Shown one piece after another: positions 1 through 15,900 of a DNA stretch of 64,000 nt. The notes beneath the pieces are model-generated. The model was not told the origin of the DNA. It saw only the letters and a list, made by a program, of their open reading frames with translations, and did not search any database. Position 1 is the first letter of the stretch. Every line of letters starts with the position of its first letter. Source of the DNA: Siphonodentalium dalli (Eukaryota; Mollusca; Scaphopoda; Gadilida; Siphonodentaliidae); the NCBI GenBank assembly GCA_032622095.1, contig CP136062.1:39742918-39806917 (forward strand). The letters are read 5' to 3'. The translations under genes were made by a program, and so were the position numbers.

Positions 1-3000
1 TCTATAGGTCTCCCCACCACACACATATATAGGTATCATCAGCACACACATATATAGGTCTCTCCGCCACATACATCTATAGGTATCCCCACCACACACA
101 TATATAGGTATCCCCACCACATACATATATAGGTATCCCCACCACATACATATATAGGTATCCCCACCACAAACATATATAGATATCCCCACCACATACA
201 TATATAGGTATCCCCACCAAATACATATATAGGTATCCCCGCCACATACATATATATGTATCACCATCACACACATATATAGGTATCCCCACCACATACA
301 TATATAGGTATCTCCACCACATACATTTATAGGTATCCCCACCACACACATATATAGGTATCCCCACCACATACATATATAGATATCCCCACCACATACA
401 TATATATGTATCCCCACCACATACATCTATATGTATCCCCACCACACACATATATAGGTATCCCCACCACATACATATATAGGTATCCCCACCACACACA
501 TCTGTAGGTATCCCCACCACACACATCTATAGGTATTCCAACCACACACATCTATAGGTATCCCCACCACATAAATATGTAGGTATCCCCACCATATACA
601 TATATAGGTAGCCCCACCACACACATATATAGGTCTCCCCACCACATACATATATAGGTATCCCCGCCACACACATATATAGGTATCCCCGCCTAACACA
701 TATATAGGTATCCCCACCACACACATATATAGGTATCCCCGCCACATACATATATAGGTCTCCCCGCCACATACATATATAGGTATCCCCGCCATACATA
801 AATAGGTATCACAACCACACACATATATAGGTCTCCTCACCACACTCATATATAGGTATCCCTGCCACATACATATATAGGTCTCACCACCACACACATA
901 TATAGGTATCCCCACCACATACATATATAGGTATCCCCGCTACACACATATATAGGTATCCCCACTACACACATATATAGGTATCACCACCACACGCATA
1001 TATAGGTATCCCCGCCACATACATATATAGGTATCCCCACCACACACATATATAGGTATCACCACCACACACATATATAGGTATCCCCACCACATACATA
1101 TATAGGTATCCCAACCACACACATCTATAGGTATCCCCACCACACACATCTATAGGTATCCCAACCACACACATCTATAGGTATCCCCGCCACACACATA
1201 TATAGGTATCCCCACCACATACATATATAGGTATCCCCACCACATACATCTATAGGTATCCCCACCACACACATCTATATGTATCCCCACTACACACATA
1301 TATAGGTATCACCACCACACACATATATTGGTCTCCCCACCACATACATATATAGGTATGCCCCCCTCATAAATATATAGGTCTCCCTGCCACATACATA
1401 TATAGGTCTCCCCACCACACACATATATAGGTATCATCACCACACACATATATAGGTCTCCCCGCCACATACATCTATAGGTCTCCCCACCACATACATA
1501 TATAGGTATCACCACCACATACATATATAGGTAACCCCACCACATACATATATAGGTATCCCCACCCCACACATATATAGGTAACCCCGCCACACACATA
1601 TATAAGTATCCCCACCACATACATATATAGGTATCCACACCACACACATCTATAGGTATCCCCATCAAACACATCTATAGGTATCCCCTCCACACACATC
1701 CATAGGTATCCCCACCACATTCATATATAGGTATCCCCACCACATACATATATCGGTATCCCCACCACATACATATATAGGTATCCCCACCACATACATA
1801 TATAGGTATCCCCGCAACACACATATATAGGTATCCCCACCACACACATATATAGGTCTTCCCACCACAAGCATATAAATGGTATCCCCGCCACACACAT
1901 ATATAGGTATCCCCGCCACACACATATATAGGTATCCCCACCACACACATATATAGGTATCCCCGCCACGTACATATATAGGTCTCCCCGCCACATACAT
2001 ATATAGGTATTCCCACCACACATCTATAGGTATCCCCACCACACACATATATTGGTCACCCCACCACACACATATATAGGTATCCCCCCACATACATATA
2101 TAGGTCTCCCCGCCACATACATATATAGGTATCCCCACCACACATCTATAGGTATCCCCACCACACACATATATTGATCTCCTCACCACACACATATATA
2201 GGTATCCCTGCCACATACATCTATAGGTCTCCCCACCACACACATACATAGATATCATCAGCACACACATATATAGGTCTCTCCGCCACATACATCTATA
2301 GGTCTCCCCACCACATACATATATAGGTATCACCACCACATACATATATAGGTATCCCCACCACATACATATATAGGTATCCCCACCACACACATATATA
2401 GGTAAACCCGCCACACACATATATAGGTATCCCCACCACATACATATATAGGTATCCTCACCACACACATATATAGGTCTCCACGCCACATACATCCATA
2501 GGTCTCCCCACCACATACATATATAGGCATCACCACCACATACATATATAGGTATCCCCACTACATACATATATAGGTATCCCTACCATACACAGATATA
2601 GGTATCCCCGCCACACACATATATAGGTATCCCGACCACATACATATATAGGTATCCCCGCAACACACATATATAGGTATCCCATCCACACACATATATA
2701 GGTCTCCCCACCACAAGCATATATAGGTATCCTCGCCACACACATATATAGGTATCCCCGCCACACACATATATAGGTATCCCCACCACACACATATATA
2801 GGTATCACCGCCACGTACATATATAGGTCACCCCGCCACATACATATATAGGTATCCCCACCACACATCTATAGGTATCCCCACCACACACATATATTGG
2901 TCTCCCCACCACACACATATATAGGTCTCCCCGCCACATACATATATAGGTATCCCCACCACACATCTATAGGTATCCCCACCAAATACATATATTGAAC

Positions 3001-4644
3001 TCCTCACCACACACATATATAGGTATCCCTGCCACATACATCTATAGGTCTCCCCACCACACACATATATAGGTATCATCACCACACACATATATAGGTC
3101 TCCTCGCCACATACATCTATAGGTCTCCCCACCACATACATATATAGGTATCACCACCACATACATATATAGGTATCCCCACCACATACATATATAGGTA
3201 TCCCCACCACACACATATATAGGTAACCCCGCCACACACATATATAGTTATCCCCACCACATACATATATAGGTATCCTCACCACACACATATATAGGTC
3301 TCCACGCCACATACATCCATAGGTCTCCCCACCACATACATATATAGGCATCACCAACACATACATATATAGGTATCGCCACTACATACATATATAGGTA
3401 TCCCTACCATACACATATATAGGTATCCCCGCCACACACATATATAGGCATCCCCACCACATACATCTATAGGTATCCCCACCACATACATATATAGGTA
3501 TCCCCGCCACACACATATATAGGTATCCCCGCCACATACATATATAGGTATCCCCACCACACACATCTATAGGTACCCCCACCACATACATATATAGGTA
3601 TCACCACCACATACATACATAGGTATCCCCACCACACACATATATAGGTATCCCCACCACACTCACATATAGGTATCCCCGCCACACACATATATAGGTA
3701 TCCCCACCACATACATATATAGGTATCCCCACCACATACATCTATAGGTATCCCCACCACACACATCTATAGGTATCCCCACTACACACATATATAGGTA
3801 TCACCACCACACACATATATTGGTCTCCCCACCACACACATATATAGGTATGCCCCCCTCATAAATATATAGGTCTCCCTGCCACATACATATATAGGTC
3901 TCCCCACCACACACATATATATGTATCATCACCACACACATATATAGGTCTCCCCGCCACATACATATATAGGTATCCCCACCACATACATATATAGGTA
4001 TCACCACCACATACATATATAGGTATCCCCACCACATACATATATAGGTATCCCCACCACACACATATATAGGTAACCCCGCCACACACATATATAAGTA
4101 TCCCCACCACATACATATATAGGTATCCTCACCACACACATATATAGGTCTCCACGCCACATACATCCATAGGTTTCCCCAACACATACATATATAGGTA
4201 TCTCCACCACATACATATATAGGTATCCCCACCACATACATATATAGGTATCCCTACCACACTGATATATAGGTATCCCCGCCACACACATATATAGGTA
4301 TCCCCACCACATACATCTATAGTTATCCCCACCACATACATATATAGGTATCCTCACCACACACATATAGGTATCACCACCACATACATATATAGGTATC
4401 CCCGCCACACACATATATAGATATCCCCGCCACATACATATATAGGTATCCCCACCACACACATCTATAGGTATCCCACCACATACATATGTAGGTATCC
4501 CCACCACATAAATATATAGGTATCCCCACCAGACACATCTATAGGTATCCCCACCACACACAACTATATGTATCCCCACCACATACATATATAGGTATCC
4601 CCACCACACACATTTATAGGTATCCCCGCCACATACATATATAG
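1..4644. repeat. Left part of the 25-bp array, before the 8.3-kb block
   Basis: This stretch consists only of 25-bp units. The variant pattern of the first 1.2 kb (for example gcctaacac at about 690 and ataaatatgtagg at about 570) resembles the stretch around 8200-9400, so it belongs to the same block family. The rare marker tatgcccccctcat occurs near 1358 and 3848 here, and again near 6488, 14774 and 16197. From about 3985 the sequence is repeated 2,763 bp downstream. I see no gene in it. Confidence 0.85.
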
Positions 4645-6172
4645 GTATCACCACCACACACATATATATGTCTCCCCACCACACACATCTATAGGTATCC
4701 CCAACACACACATCTATAGGTATCCCCACCACACATATCTATAGGTTTCCCCACCACACACATATATAGGTATCCCCACCATACACATCTATATGTATCC
4801 CCACCACATAGATATATAGTTATCCCAACCACACCCATATATAGGTATCCCAACCACACCCATATATAGGTATCCACACCATATACATATATAGGTATCA
4901 CCACCACATACATATAGGTATCCCCGCCACATACATATAGGTATCCCCACCACACACATATAGGTATCCCCACCACATACATCTATAGGTATCCCCACCA
5001 CATACATATATAGGTATCCCCACCACATAAATATATAGGTATCCCCACCACATACATATATAGGTATCCCCACCACATACATCTATTGGTATCACCGCCA
5101 CATACATCTATAGGTATCCCGCCACACACATATATAGGTATCCCCACCACAAACATATATAGGTATCCCCACCACATACATCTATAGGTATCCCGCCACA
5201 CACATATATAGGTATCCCCACAACACACATATATAGGTATCACCACCACACACATATATAGGTATCCCCGCCAAATACATATATAGGTATCCCCACCACA
5301 TACATATATAGGTATCACCACCACACACATGTATATGTATCCCCACCACATACATATATAGGTATCCCCACCACATACATATATAGGTATCCCCACCACA
5401 CACATATATAGGTATCCTCGCCAAATACATATATAGGTATCCCCACCACATACATATATAGGTATCAACACCACACACATATATATGTATCCCCACCACA
5501 TACATATATAGGTATCCCCACCACATACATCTATATGTATCCCCACCACACACATATATAGGTATCCCCACCACATACATATATAGGTATCCCCACCACA
5601 TACATCTATAGGTATCCCCACCACAAACATATATAGATATCCCCACCACATACATATATAGGTATCCCCACCAAATACATATATAGGTATCCCCGCCACA
5701 TACATATATATGTATCACCATCACACACATATATAGGTATCTCCACCACATACATTTATAGGTATCCCCACCACACACATATATAGGTATCCCCACCACA
5801 TACATATATAGATATTCCCACCACATACATATATATGTATCCCCACCACATACATCTATATGTATCCCCACCTCACACATATATAGGTATTCCCACCACA
5901 TACATCTATATGTATCCCCACCACACACATATATAGGTATCCCCACCACATACATATATAGGTATCCCCACCACACACATCTATAGGTATCCCCACCACA
6001 CACATCTATAGGTATCCCAACCACACACATCTATAGGTATCCCCACCACATAAATATGTAGGTATCCCCACCATATACATATATAGGTACCCCACCACAC
6101 ACATATATAGGTCTCCCCACCACATACATATATAGGTATCCCCGCCACACACATATATAGGTATCCCCGCCA
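3985..6172. repeat. 2.19-kb block, first copy of a duplication spaced 2,763 bp
   Basis: The order of variant units from about 3985 to 6172 is repeated at about 6748-8934 with a constant offset of 2,763 bp, changing by about 1 bp near 5966/8729. Shared landmarks include the run of short 21-bp units (catacatatagg) at about 4911 and 7674, and the accacacccatatatagg variants. The match begins after a tataggtatcaccacc unit and ends where cccgccacataca meets cccgcctaacaca. A looser copy of the sequence just to the left (3570-3880) lies at offset 2,638, so five extra units were gained between the two alignments. Confidence 0.8.
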
Positions 6173-9100
6173 CATACATATATAGGTATCCCCACCACAC
6201 ACATCTATAGGTACCCCCACCACATACATATATAGGTATCACCACCACATACATACATAGGTATCCCCACCACACACATATATAGGTATCCCCACCACAC
6301 ACACATATAGGTATCCCCGCCACACACATATATAGGTATCCCCACCACATACATATATAGGTATCCCCACCACATACATCTATAGGTATCCCCACCACAC
6401 ACATCTATAGGTATCCCCACTACACACATATATAGGTATCACCACCACACACATATATTGGTCTCCCCACCACACACATATATAGGTATGCCCCCCTCAT
6501 AAATATATAGGTCTCCCTGCCACATACATATATAGGTCTCCCCACCACACACATATATAGGTATCACCACCACATACATTTATAGGTATCCCCACCACAT
6601 ACATATATAGGTATCCCCACCACACACATATATAGGTAACCCCGCCACACACATATATAAGTATCCCCACCACATACATATATAGGTATCCTCACCACAC
6701 ACATATATAGGTCTCCACGCCACATACATCCATAGGTTTCCCCAACACATACATATATAGGTATCACCACCACATACATATATAGGTATCCCCACCACAT
6801 ACATATATAGGTATCCCCACCACACACATATATAGGTAACCCCGCCACACACATATATAAGTATCCCCACCACATACATATATAGGTATCCTCACCACAC
6901 ACATATATAGGTCTCCACGCCACATACATCCATAGGTTTCCCCAACACATACATATATAGGTATCTCCACCACATACATATATAGGTATCCCCACCACAT
7001 ACATATATAGGTATCCCTACCACACTGATATATAGGTATCCCCGCCACACACATATATAGGTATCCCCACCACATACATCTATAGTTATCCCCACCACAT
7101 ACATATATAGGTATCCTCACCACACACATATAGGTATCACCACCACATACATATATAGGTATCCCCGCCACACACATATATAGGTATCCCCGCCACATAC
7201 ATATATAGGTATCCCCACCACACACATCTATAGGTATCCCACCACATACATATATAGGTATCCCCACCACATAAATATATAGGTATCCCCACCAGACACA
7301 TCTATAGGTATCCCCACCACACACAACTATATGTATCCCCACCACATACATATATAGGTATCCCCACCACACACATTTATAGGTATCCCCGCCACATACA
7401 TATATAGGTATCACCACCACACACATATATATGTCTCCCCACCACACACATCTATAGGTATCCCCAACACACACATCTATAGGTATCCCCACCACACATA
7501 TCTATAGGTTTCCCCACCACACACATATATAGGTATCCCCACCATACACATCTATATGTATCCCCACCACATAGATATATAGTTATCCCAACCACACCCA
7601 TATATAGGTATCCCAACCACACCCATATATAGGTATCCACACCATATACATATATAGGTATCACCACCACATACATATAGGTATCCCCGCCACATACATA
7701 TAGGTATCCCCACCACACACATATAGGTATCCCCACCACATACATCTATAGGTATCCCCACCACATACATATATAGGTATCCCCACCACATAAATATATA
7801 GGTATCCCCACCACATACATATATAGGTATCCCCACCACATACATCTATTGGTATCACCGCCACATACATCTATAGGTATCCCGCCACACACATATATAG
7901 GTATCCCCACCACAAACATATATAGGTATCCCCACCACATACATCTATAGGTATCCCGCCACACACATATATAGGTATCCCCACAACACACATATATAGG
8001 TATCACCACCACACACATATATAGGTATCCCCGCCAAATACATATATAGGTATCCCCACCACATACATATATAGGTATCACCACCACACACATGTATATG
8101 TATCCCCACCACATACATATATAGGTATCCCCACCACATACATATATAGGTATCCCCACCACACACATATATAGGTATCCCCGCCAAATACATATATAGG
8201 TATCCCCACCACATACATATATAGGTATCAACACCACACACATATATATGTATCCCCACCACATACATATATAGGTATCCCCACCACATACATCTATATG
8301 TATCCCCACCACACACATATATAGGTATCCCCACCACATACATATATAGGTATCCCCACCACATACATCTATAGGTATCCCCACCACAAACATATATAGA
8401 TATCCCCACCACATACATATATAGGTATCCCCACCAAATACATATATAGGTATCCCCGCCACATACATATATATGTATCACCATCACACACATATATAGG
8501 TATCTCCACCACATACATTTATAGGTATCCCCACCACACACATATATAGGTATCCCCACCACATACATATATAGATATTCCCACCACATACATATATATG
8601 TATCCCCACCACATACATCTATATGTATCCCCACCTCACACATATATAGGTATTCCCACCACATACATCTATATGTATCCCCACCACACACATATATAGG
8701 TATCCCCACCACATACATATATAGGTATCCCACCACACACATCTATAGGTATCCCCACCACACACATCTATAGGTATCCCAACCACACACATCTATAGGT
8801 ATCCCCACCACATAAATATGTAGGTATCCCCACCATATACATATATAGGTACCCCACCACACACATATATAGGTCTCCCCACCACATACATATATAGGTA
8901 TCCCCGCCACACACATATATAGGTATCCCCGCCTAACACATATATACGTATCCCCACCACACACATATATAGGTATCCCCGCCACATACATATATAGGTC
9001 TCCCCGCCACATACATATATAGGTATCCCCGCCATACATATATAGGTATCACAACCACACACATATATAGGTCTCCTCACCACACTCATATATAGGTATC

Positions 9101-12100
9101 CCTGCCACATACATATATAGGTCTCACCACCACACACATCTATAGGTATCCCTGCCACATACATATATAGGTATCCCCGCTACACACATATATAGGTGTC
9201 CCCACTACACACATATATAGGTATCACCACCACACACATATATAGGTATCCCCGCCACATACATATATAGGTATCCCCACCACACACATATATAGGTATC
9301 ACCACCACACACATATATAGGTATCCCCATCACATACATATATAGGTATCCCAACCACACACATCTATATGTATCCCCACCACACACATCTATAGGTATC
9401 CCAACCACACACATCTATAGGTATCCCCACCACATAAATATGTAGGTATCCCCACCATAAACATATATAGGTAGCCCCACCACACACAAATATAGGTATC
9501 CCCACCACATACATATATAGGTATCCCGCCACACACATATATAGGTATCCCCACCACACACATATATAGGTCTCCCCACCACATACATATATAGGTATCC
9601 CCGCCACACACATATATAGGTATCCCCGCCTAACACATATATAGGTATCCCCACCACACACATATATAGGTATCCCCGCCACATACAAATATAGGTCTCC
9701 CCGCCACATACATATATAGGTATCCCCGCCATACATATATAGGTATCCCCACCACACACATATATAGGTCTCCTCACCACACTCATATATAGGTATCCCT
9801 GCCACATACATCTATAGGTATCCCTACTACACACATATATAGGTATCACCACCACACACATATATAGGTATCCCCACCACACACATATATAGGTATCCCC
9901 ACCACACACATATATATAGGTATCCCCGCCAAACACATATATAGGTATCGCCACCACATACATATATAGGTCTCCCCACCACACACATATATATGTATCA
10001 TCACCACAAACATATATAGGTCTCCCCGCCACATACATCTATAGGTCTCCCCACCACATACATATATAGGTATCACCACCACATACATATTTAGGTATCC
10101 CCACCACATACATATATAGGCATCCCCACCACACACATATATAGGTAACCCCGCCACACACATATATAAGTATCCCCACCACATACATATATAGTTATCC
10201 TCACCACACACATATATAGGTCTCCACGCCACATACATCCATAGGTTTCCCCACCACATACATATATAGGTATCACCACCACATACATATATAGGTATCC
10301 CCACCACATACATATATAGGTATCCCTACCACACTGATATATAGGTATCCCCGCCACACACATATATAGGTATCCCCACCACACATCTATAGGTATCCCC
10401 ACCACATAAATATGTAGGTATCCCCACCATATACATTTATAGGTATCCCCACCACACACATATATAGGTCTCCACGCCACATACATCCATATGTCTCCCC
10501 ACCACATACATATATAGGTATCACCACCACATACATATATAGGTATCCCCACCACATACATATATAGGTATCCCTACCACACACATATATAGGTATCCCC
10601 GCCACACAAATATATAGGTATCCCCACCACATACATCTATAGGTATCCCCACCACATACATATATAGATATCCCAACCACACACATATATAGGTATCACC
10701 ACCACATACATATATATGTATCCCCGCCACACACATATATAGGTATCCCCGCCACATACATATATAGGTATCCCCACCTCACACATCTATAGGTATCCCC
10801 ACCACATACATATATAGGTATCCCCACCACACACATATATATAGGTTTCCCCGCCACACACATATATAGGTATCCCCACCACACACATATATATAGTTAT
10901 CCCCGCCACACAGATATATAGGTATCCCCACCACATACATATATAGGTCTCCCCACCACATACATCTATAGGTATCACCACCATACACATCTATATGTAT
11001 CCACACCACACACATATATAGGTATCACCACCACATACATATATAGGTATCCCCACCACATACATATATAGGTATCCCCACCACATATATATATAGGTAT
11101 CCCCAATACACACATCTATAGGTATCCGCACCCCACACATCTATAGGTATCCCCACCACATACATATATAGGTATCCCCACCCCACACATTTATAGGTAT
11201 CTCCGTCACATACCTATATAGGTATCACCACCACATATATATAGGTATCCCCACCACATACATCTATAGGTATCCCCACCACACACATCTATAGGTACCC
11301 CCACCACACACATATATAGGTATCCCCACCACACACATATATAGGTATCCCCACCATACACATCTATAGGTATTCCCACCACATACATATATAGGTATCC
11401 CCACCACACACATATATAGGTATCCCCGCCACATACATCTATAGGTTTCCCGCCACATACATATATAGGTATCCCCACCACACATCTATAGGTATACCCA
11501 CCACACACATATATTGGTCTCCTCACTACACAAATATATAGGTATGCCTGCAACATACATCTATAGGTCTCCCCACCACATACATATATAGGTATCACCA
11601 CCACATACATATATAGGTATCCCCACCACATACATATATAGGTATCACCACCACACCCATATATTGGTAACCCCGCCACACACATATATAGGTATCCCCA
11701 CCATATACATATATAGGTATCCTCACCACACACATATATAGGTATCCACGCCACATACATCCATAGGTCTCCGCACCACATGCATATATAGGTATCACCA
11801 CCACGTACATATATAGGTATCCCCACCACATACATATATAGGTACCCCTACCATACACATATATATGTATCCCCACCACACACATATATAGGTATCCCTA
11901 CCACACACATATATAGGTATCCCCACCATACACATCTATAGGTATCCCCACCAAATACATATATAGGTATCCCAACCACACACATATATAGGTATCCCCG
12001 CCACATACATATAGAGGTATCACCACCACACACATATAGGTATCCCCACCACATACATATAGGTATGCCCGCCACATACATATAGGTATCCCCACCACAC

Positions 12101-12930
12101 ACACATATATAGGTCTCCCCACCACAAGCATATATAGGTATCCCCGCCACACACATATATAGGTATCCCCGCCACACACATATATAGGTATCCCCACCAC
12201 ACACATATATAGGTATCCCCGCCACATACATATATAGGTCTCCCCGCCACATACATATATAGGTATCCCCACCACACATATATAGGTATCCCCACCACAC
12301 ACATATATTGGTCTCCCCACCACACACATATATAGGTATCCCCGCCACATACATATATAGGTCTCCCGCCACATACATATATAGGTATCCCCACCACACA
12401 TCTATAGGTATCCCCACCACACACATATATTGGTCTCCTCATCACACACATATATAGGTATCCCTGCCACATACATCTATAGGTCTCCACACCACACACA
12501 TATATAGGTATCATCACCACACACATATATAGGTATCCCCGCCACATACATCTATAGGTCTCCCCACCACACACATATATAGGTATCACCACCACATACA
12601 TATATAGGTATCCCCACCACATACATATATAGGTATCCCCACCACATAAATATATAGGTATCCCCAATACACACATCTATAGGAATCCCCACCACACACA
12701 TCTATAGGTATTCCCACCACATACATATATAGGTATCCCCACCCCAGACATTTATAGGTATCCCCGCCACATACCTATATAGGTATCACCAGCACATATA
12801 TATAGGTCTCCCCACCGCATACATATAGAGGTATCCCCACCACACACATCTATAGGTATCCCCACCACACACATATATAGGTATCCCCACCACACACATA
12901 TATAGGTATCCCCACCATACACATATATAG
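4645..12930. repeat. 8,286-bp higher-order block, copy 1
   Basis: This block is followed immediately by a second copy of itself. Position 12931 starts with the same unit series as 4645 (gtatcaccaccacacac, then tatatgtctcc, then the ccaacacacac unit). Rare markers in order are the short 21-bp units near 4911 and 7674, tatgcccccctcat at about 6488, gcctaacac at about 8931 and 9629, the paired 27-bp units near 10830-10890, and aggaatcc at 12681. Each reappears in the second copy. The block contains only 25-bp family units. Confidence 0.82.
6748..8934. repeat. 2.19-kb block, second copy (offset 2,763 bp)
   Basis: This is the second copy of the block at 3985-6172. It is nearly identical by eye, with scattered single-base differences and a 1-bp deletion in a ggtatccccacc unit near 8729. 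It lies inside the larger 8,286-bp block and was therefore copied again with it; the same variants recur around 17123-18450. Confidence 0.78.
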
Positions 12931-15900
12931 GTATCACCACCACACACATATATATGTCTCCCCACCACACACATCTATAGGTATCCCCAACACACACATC
13001 TATAGGTATCCCCACCACACATATCTATAGGTTTCCCCACCACACACATATATAGGTATCCCCACCATACACATCTATATGTATCCCCACCACATAGATA
13101 TATAGTTATCCCAACCACACCCATATATAGGTATCCCAACCACACCCATATATAGGTATCCACACCATATACATATATAGGTATCACCACCATATACATA
13201 TAGGTATCCCCGCCACATACATATAGGTATCCCCACCACACACATATAGGTATCCCCACCACATACATCTATAGGTATCCCCACCACATACATATATAGG
13301 TATCCCCACCACATAAATATATAGGTATCCCCACCACATACATATATAGGTATCCCCACCACATACATCTATTGGTATCACCGCCACATACATCTATAGG
13401 TATCCCGCCACACACATATATAGGTATCCCCACCACAAACATATATAGGTATCCCCACCACATACATCTATAGGTATCCCGCCACACACATATATAGGTA
13501 TCCCCACAACACACATATATAGATATCACCACCACACACATATATAGGTATCCCCGCCAAATACATATATAGGTATCCCCACCACATACATATATAGGTA
13601 TCACCACCACACACATGTATATGTATCCCCACCACATACATATATAGGTATCCCCACCACATACATATATAGGTATCCCCACCACACACATATATAGGTA
13701 TCCCCGCCAAATACATATATAGGTATCCCCACCACATACATATATAGGTATCAACACCACACACATATATATGTATCCCCACCACATACATATATAGGTA
13801 TCCCCACCACATACATCTATATGTATCCCCACCACACACATATATAGGTATCCCCACCACATACATATATAGGTATCCCCACCACATACATCTATAGGTA
13901 TCCCCACTACAAACATATATAGATATCCCCACCACATACATATATAGGTATCCCCACCAAATACATATATAGGTATCCCCGCCACATACATATATATGTA
14001 TCACCATCACACACATATATAGGTATCTCCACCACATACATTTATAGGTATCCCCACCACACACATATATAGGTATCCCCACCACATACATATATAGATA
14101 TTCCCACCACATACATATATATGTATCCCCACCACATACATCTATATGTATCCCCACCTCACACATATATAGGTATTCCCACCACATACATCTATATGTA
14201 TCCCCACCACACACATATATAGGTATCCCCACCACATACATATATAGGTATCCCCACCACACACATCTATAGGTATCCCCACCACACACATCTATAGGTA
14301 TCCCAACCACACACATCTATAGGTATCCCCACCACATAAATATGTAGGTATCCCCACCATATACATATATAGGTACCCCACCACACACATATATAGGTCT
14401 CCCCACCACATACATATATAGGTATCCCCGCCACACACATATATAGGTATCCCCGCCACATACATATATAGGTATCCCCACCACACACATCTATAGGTAC
14501 CCCCACCACATACATATATAGGTATCACCACCACATACATACATAGGTATCCCCACCACACACATATATAGGTATCCCCACCACACACACATATAGGTAT
14601 CCCCGCCACACACATATATAGGTATCCCCACCACATACATATATAGGTATCCCCACCACATACATCTATAGGTATCCCCACCACACACATCTATAGGTAT
14701 CCCCACTACACACATATATAGGTATCACCACCACACACATATATTGGTCTCCCCACCACACACATATATAGGTATGCCCCCCTCATAAATATATAGGTCT
14801 CCCTGCCACATACATATATAGGTCTCCCCACCACACACATATATAGGTATCACCACCACATACATATATAGGTATCCCCACCACATACATATATAGGTAT
14901 CCCCACCACACACATATATAGGTAACCCCACAACACACATATATAGGTATCACCACCACACACATATATAGGTATCCCCGCCAAATACATATATAGGTAT
15001 CCCCACCACATACATATATAGGTATCACCACCACACACATGTATATGTATCCCCACCACATACATATATAGGTATCCCCACCACATACATATATAGGTAT
15101 CCCCACCACACACATATATAGGTATCCCCGCCAAATACATATATAGGTATCCCCACCACATACATATATAGGTATCAACACCACACACATATATATGTAT
15201 CCCCACCACATACATATATAGGTATCCCCACCACATACATCTATATGTATCCCCACCACACACATATATAGGTATCCCCACCACATACATATATAGGTAT
15301 CCCCACCACATACATCTATAGGTATCCCCACCACAAACATATATAGATATCCCCACCACATACATATATAGGTATCCCCACCAAATACATATATAGGTAT
15401 CCCCGCCACATACATATATATGTATCACCATCACACACATAAATAGGTATCTCCACCACATACATTTATAGGTATCCCCACCACACACATATATAGGTAT
15501 CCCCACCACATACATATATAGATATTCCCACCACATACATATATATGTATCCCCACCACATACATCTATATGTATCCCCACCTCACACATATATAGGTAT
15601 TCCCACCACATACATCTATATGTATCCCCACCACACACATATATAGGTATCCCCACCACATACATATATAGGTATCCCCACCACACACATCTATAGGTAT
15701 CCCCACCACACACATCTATAGGTATCCCAACCACACACATCTATAGGTATCCCCACCACATAAATATGTAGGTATCCCCACCATATACATATATAGGTAC
15801 CCCACCACACACATATATAGGTCTCCCCACCACATACATATATAGGTATCCCCGCCACACACATATATAGGTATCCCCGCCACATACATATATATGTATC

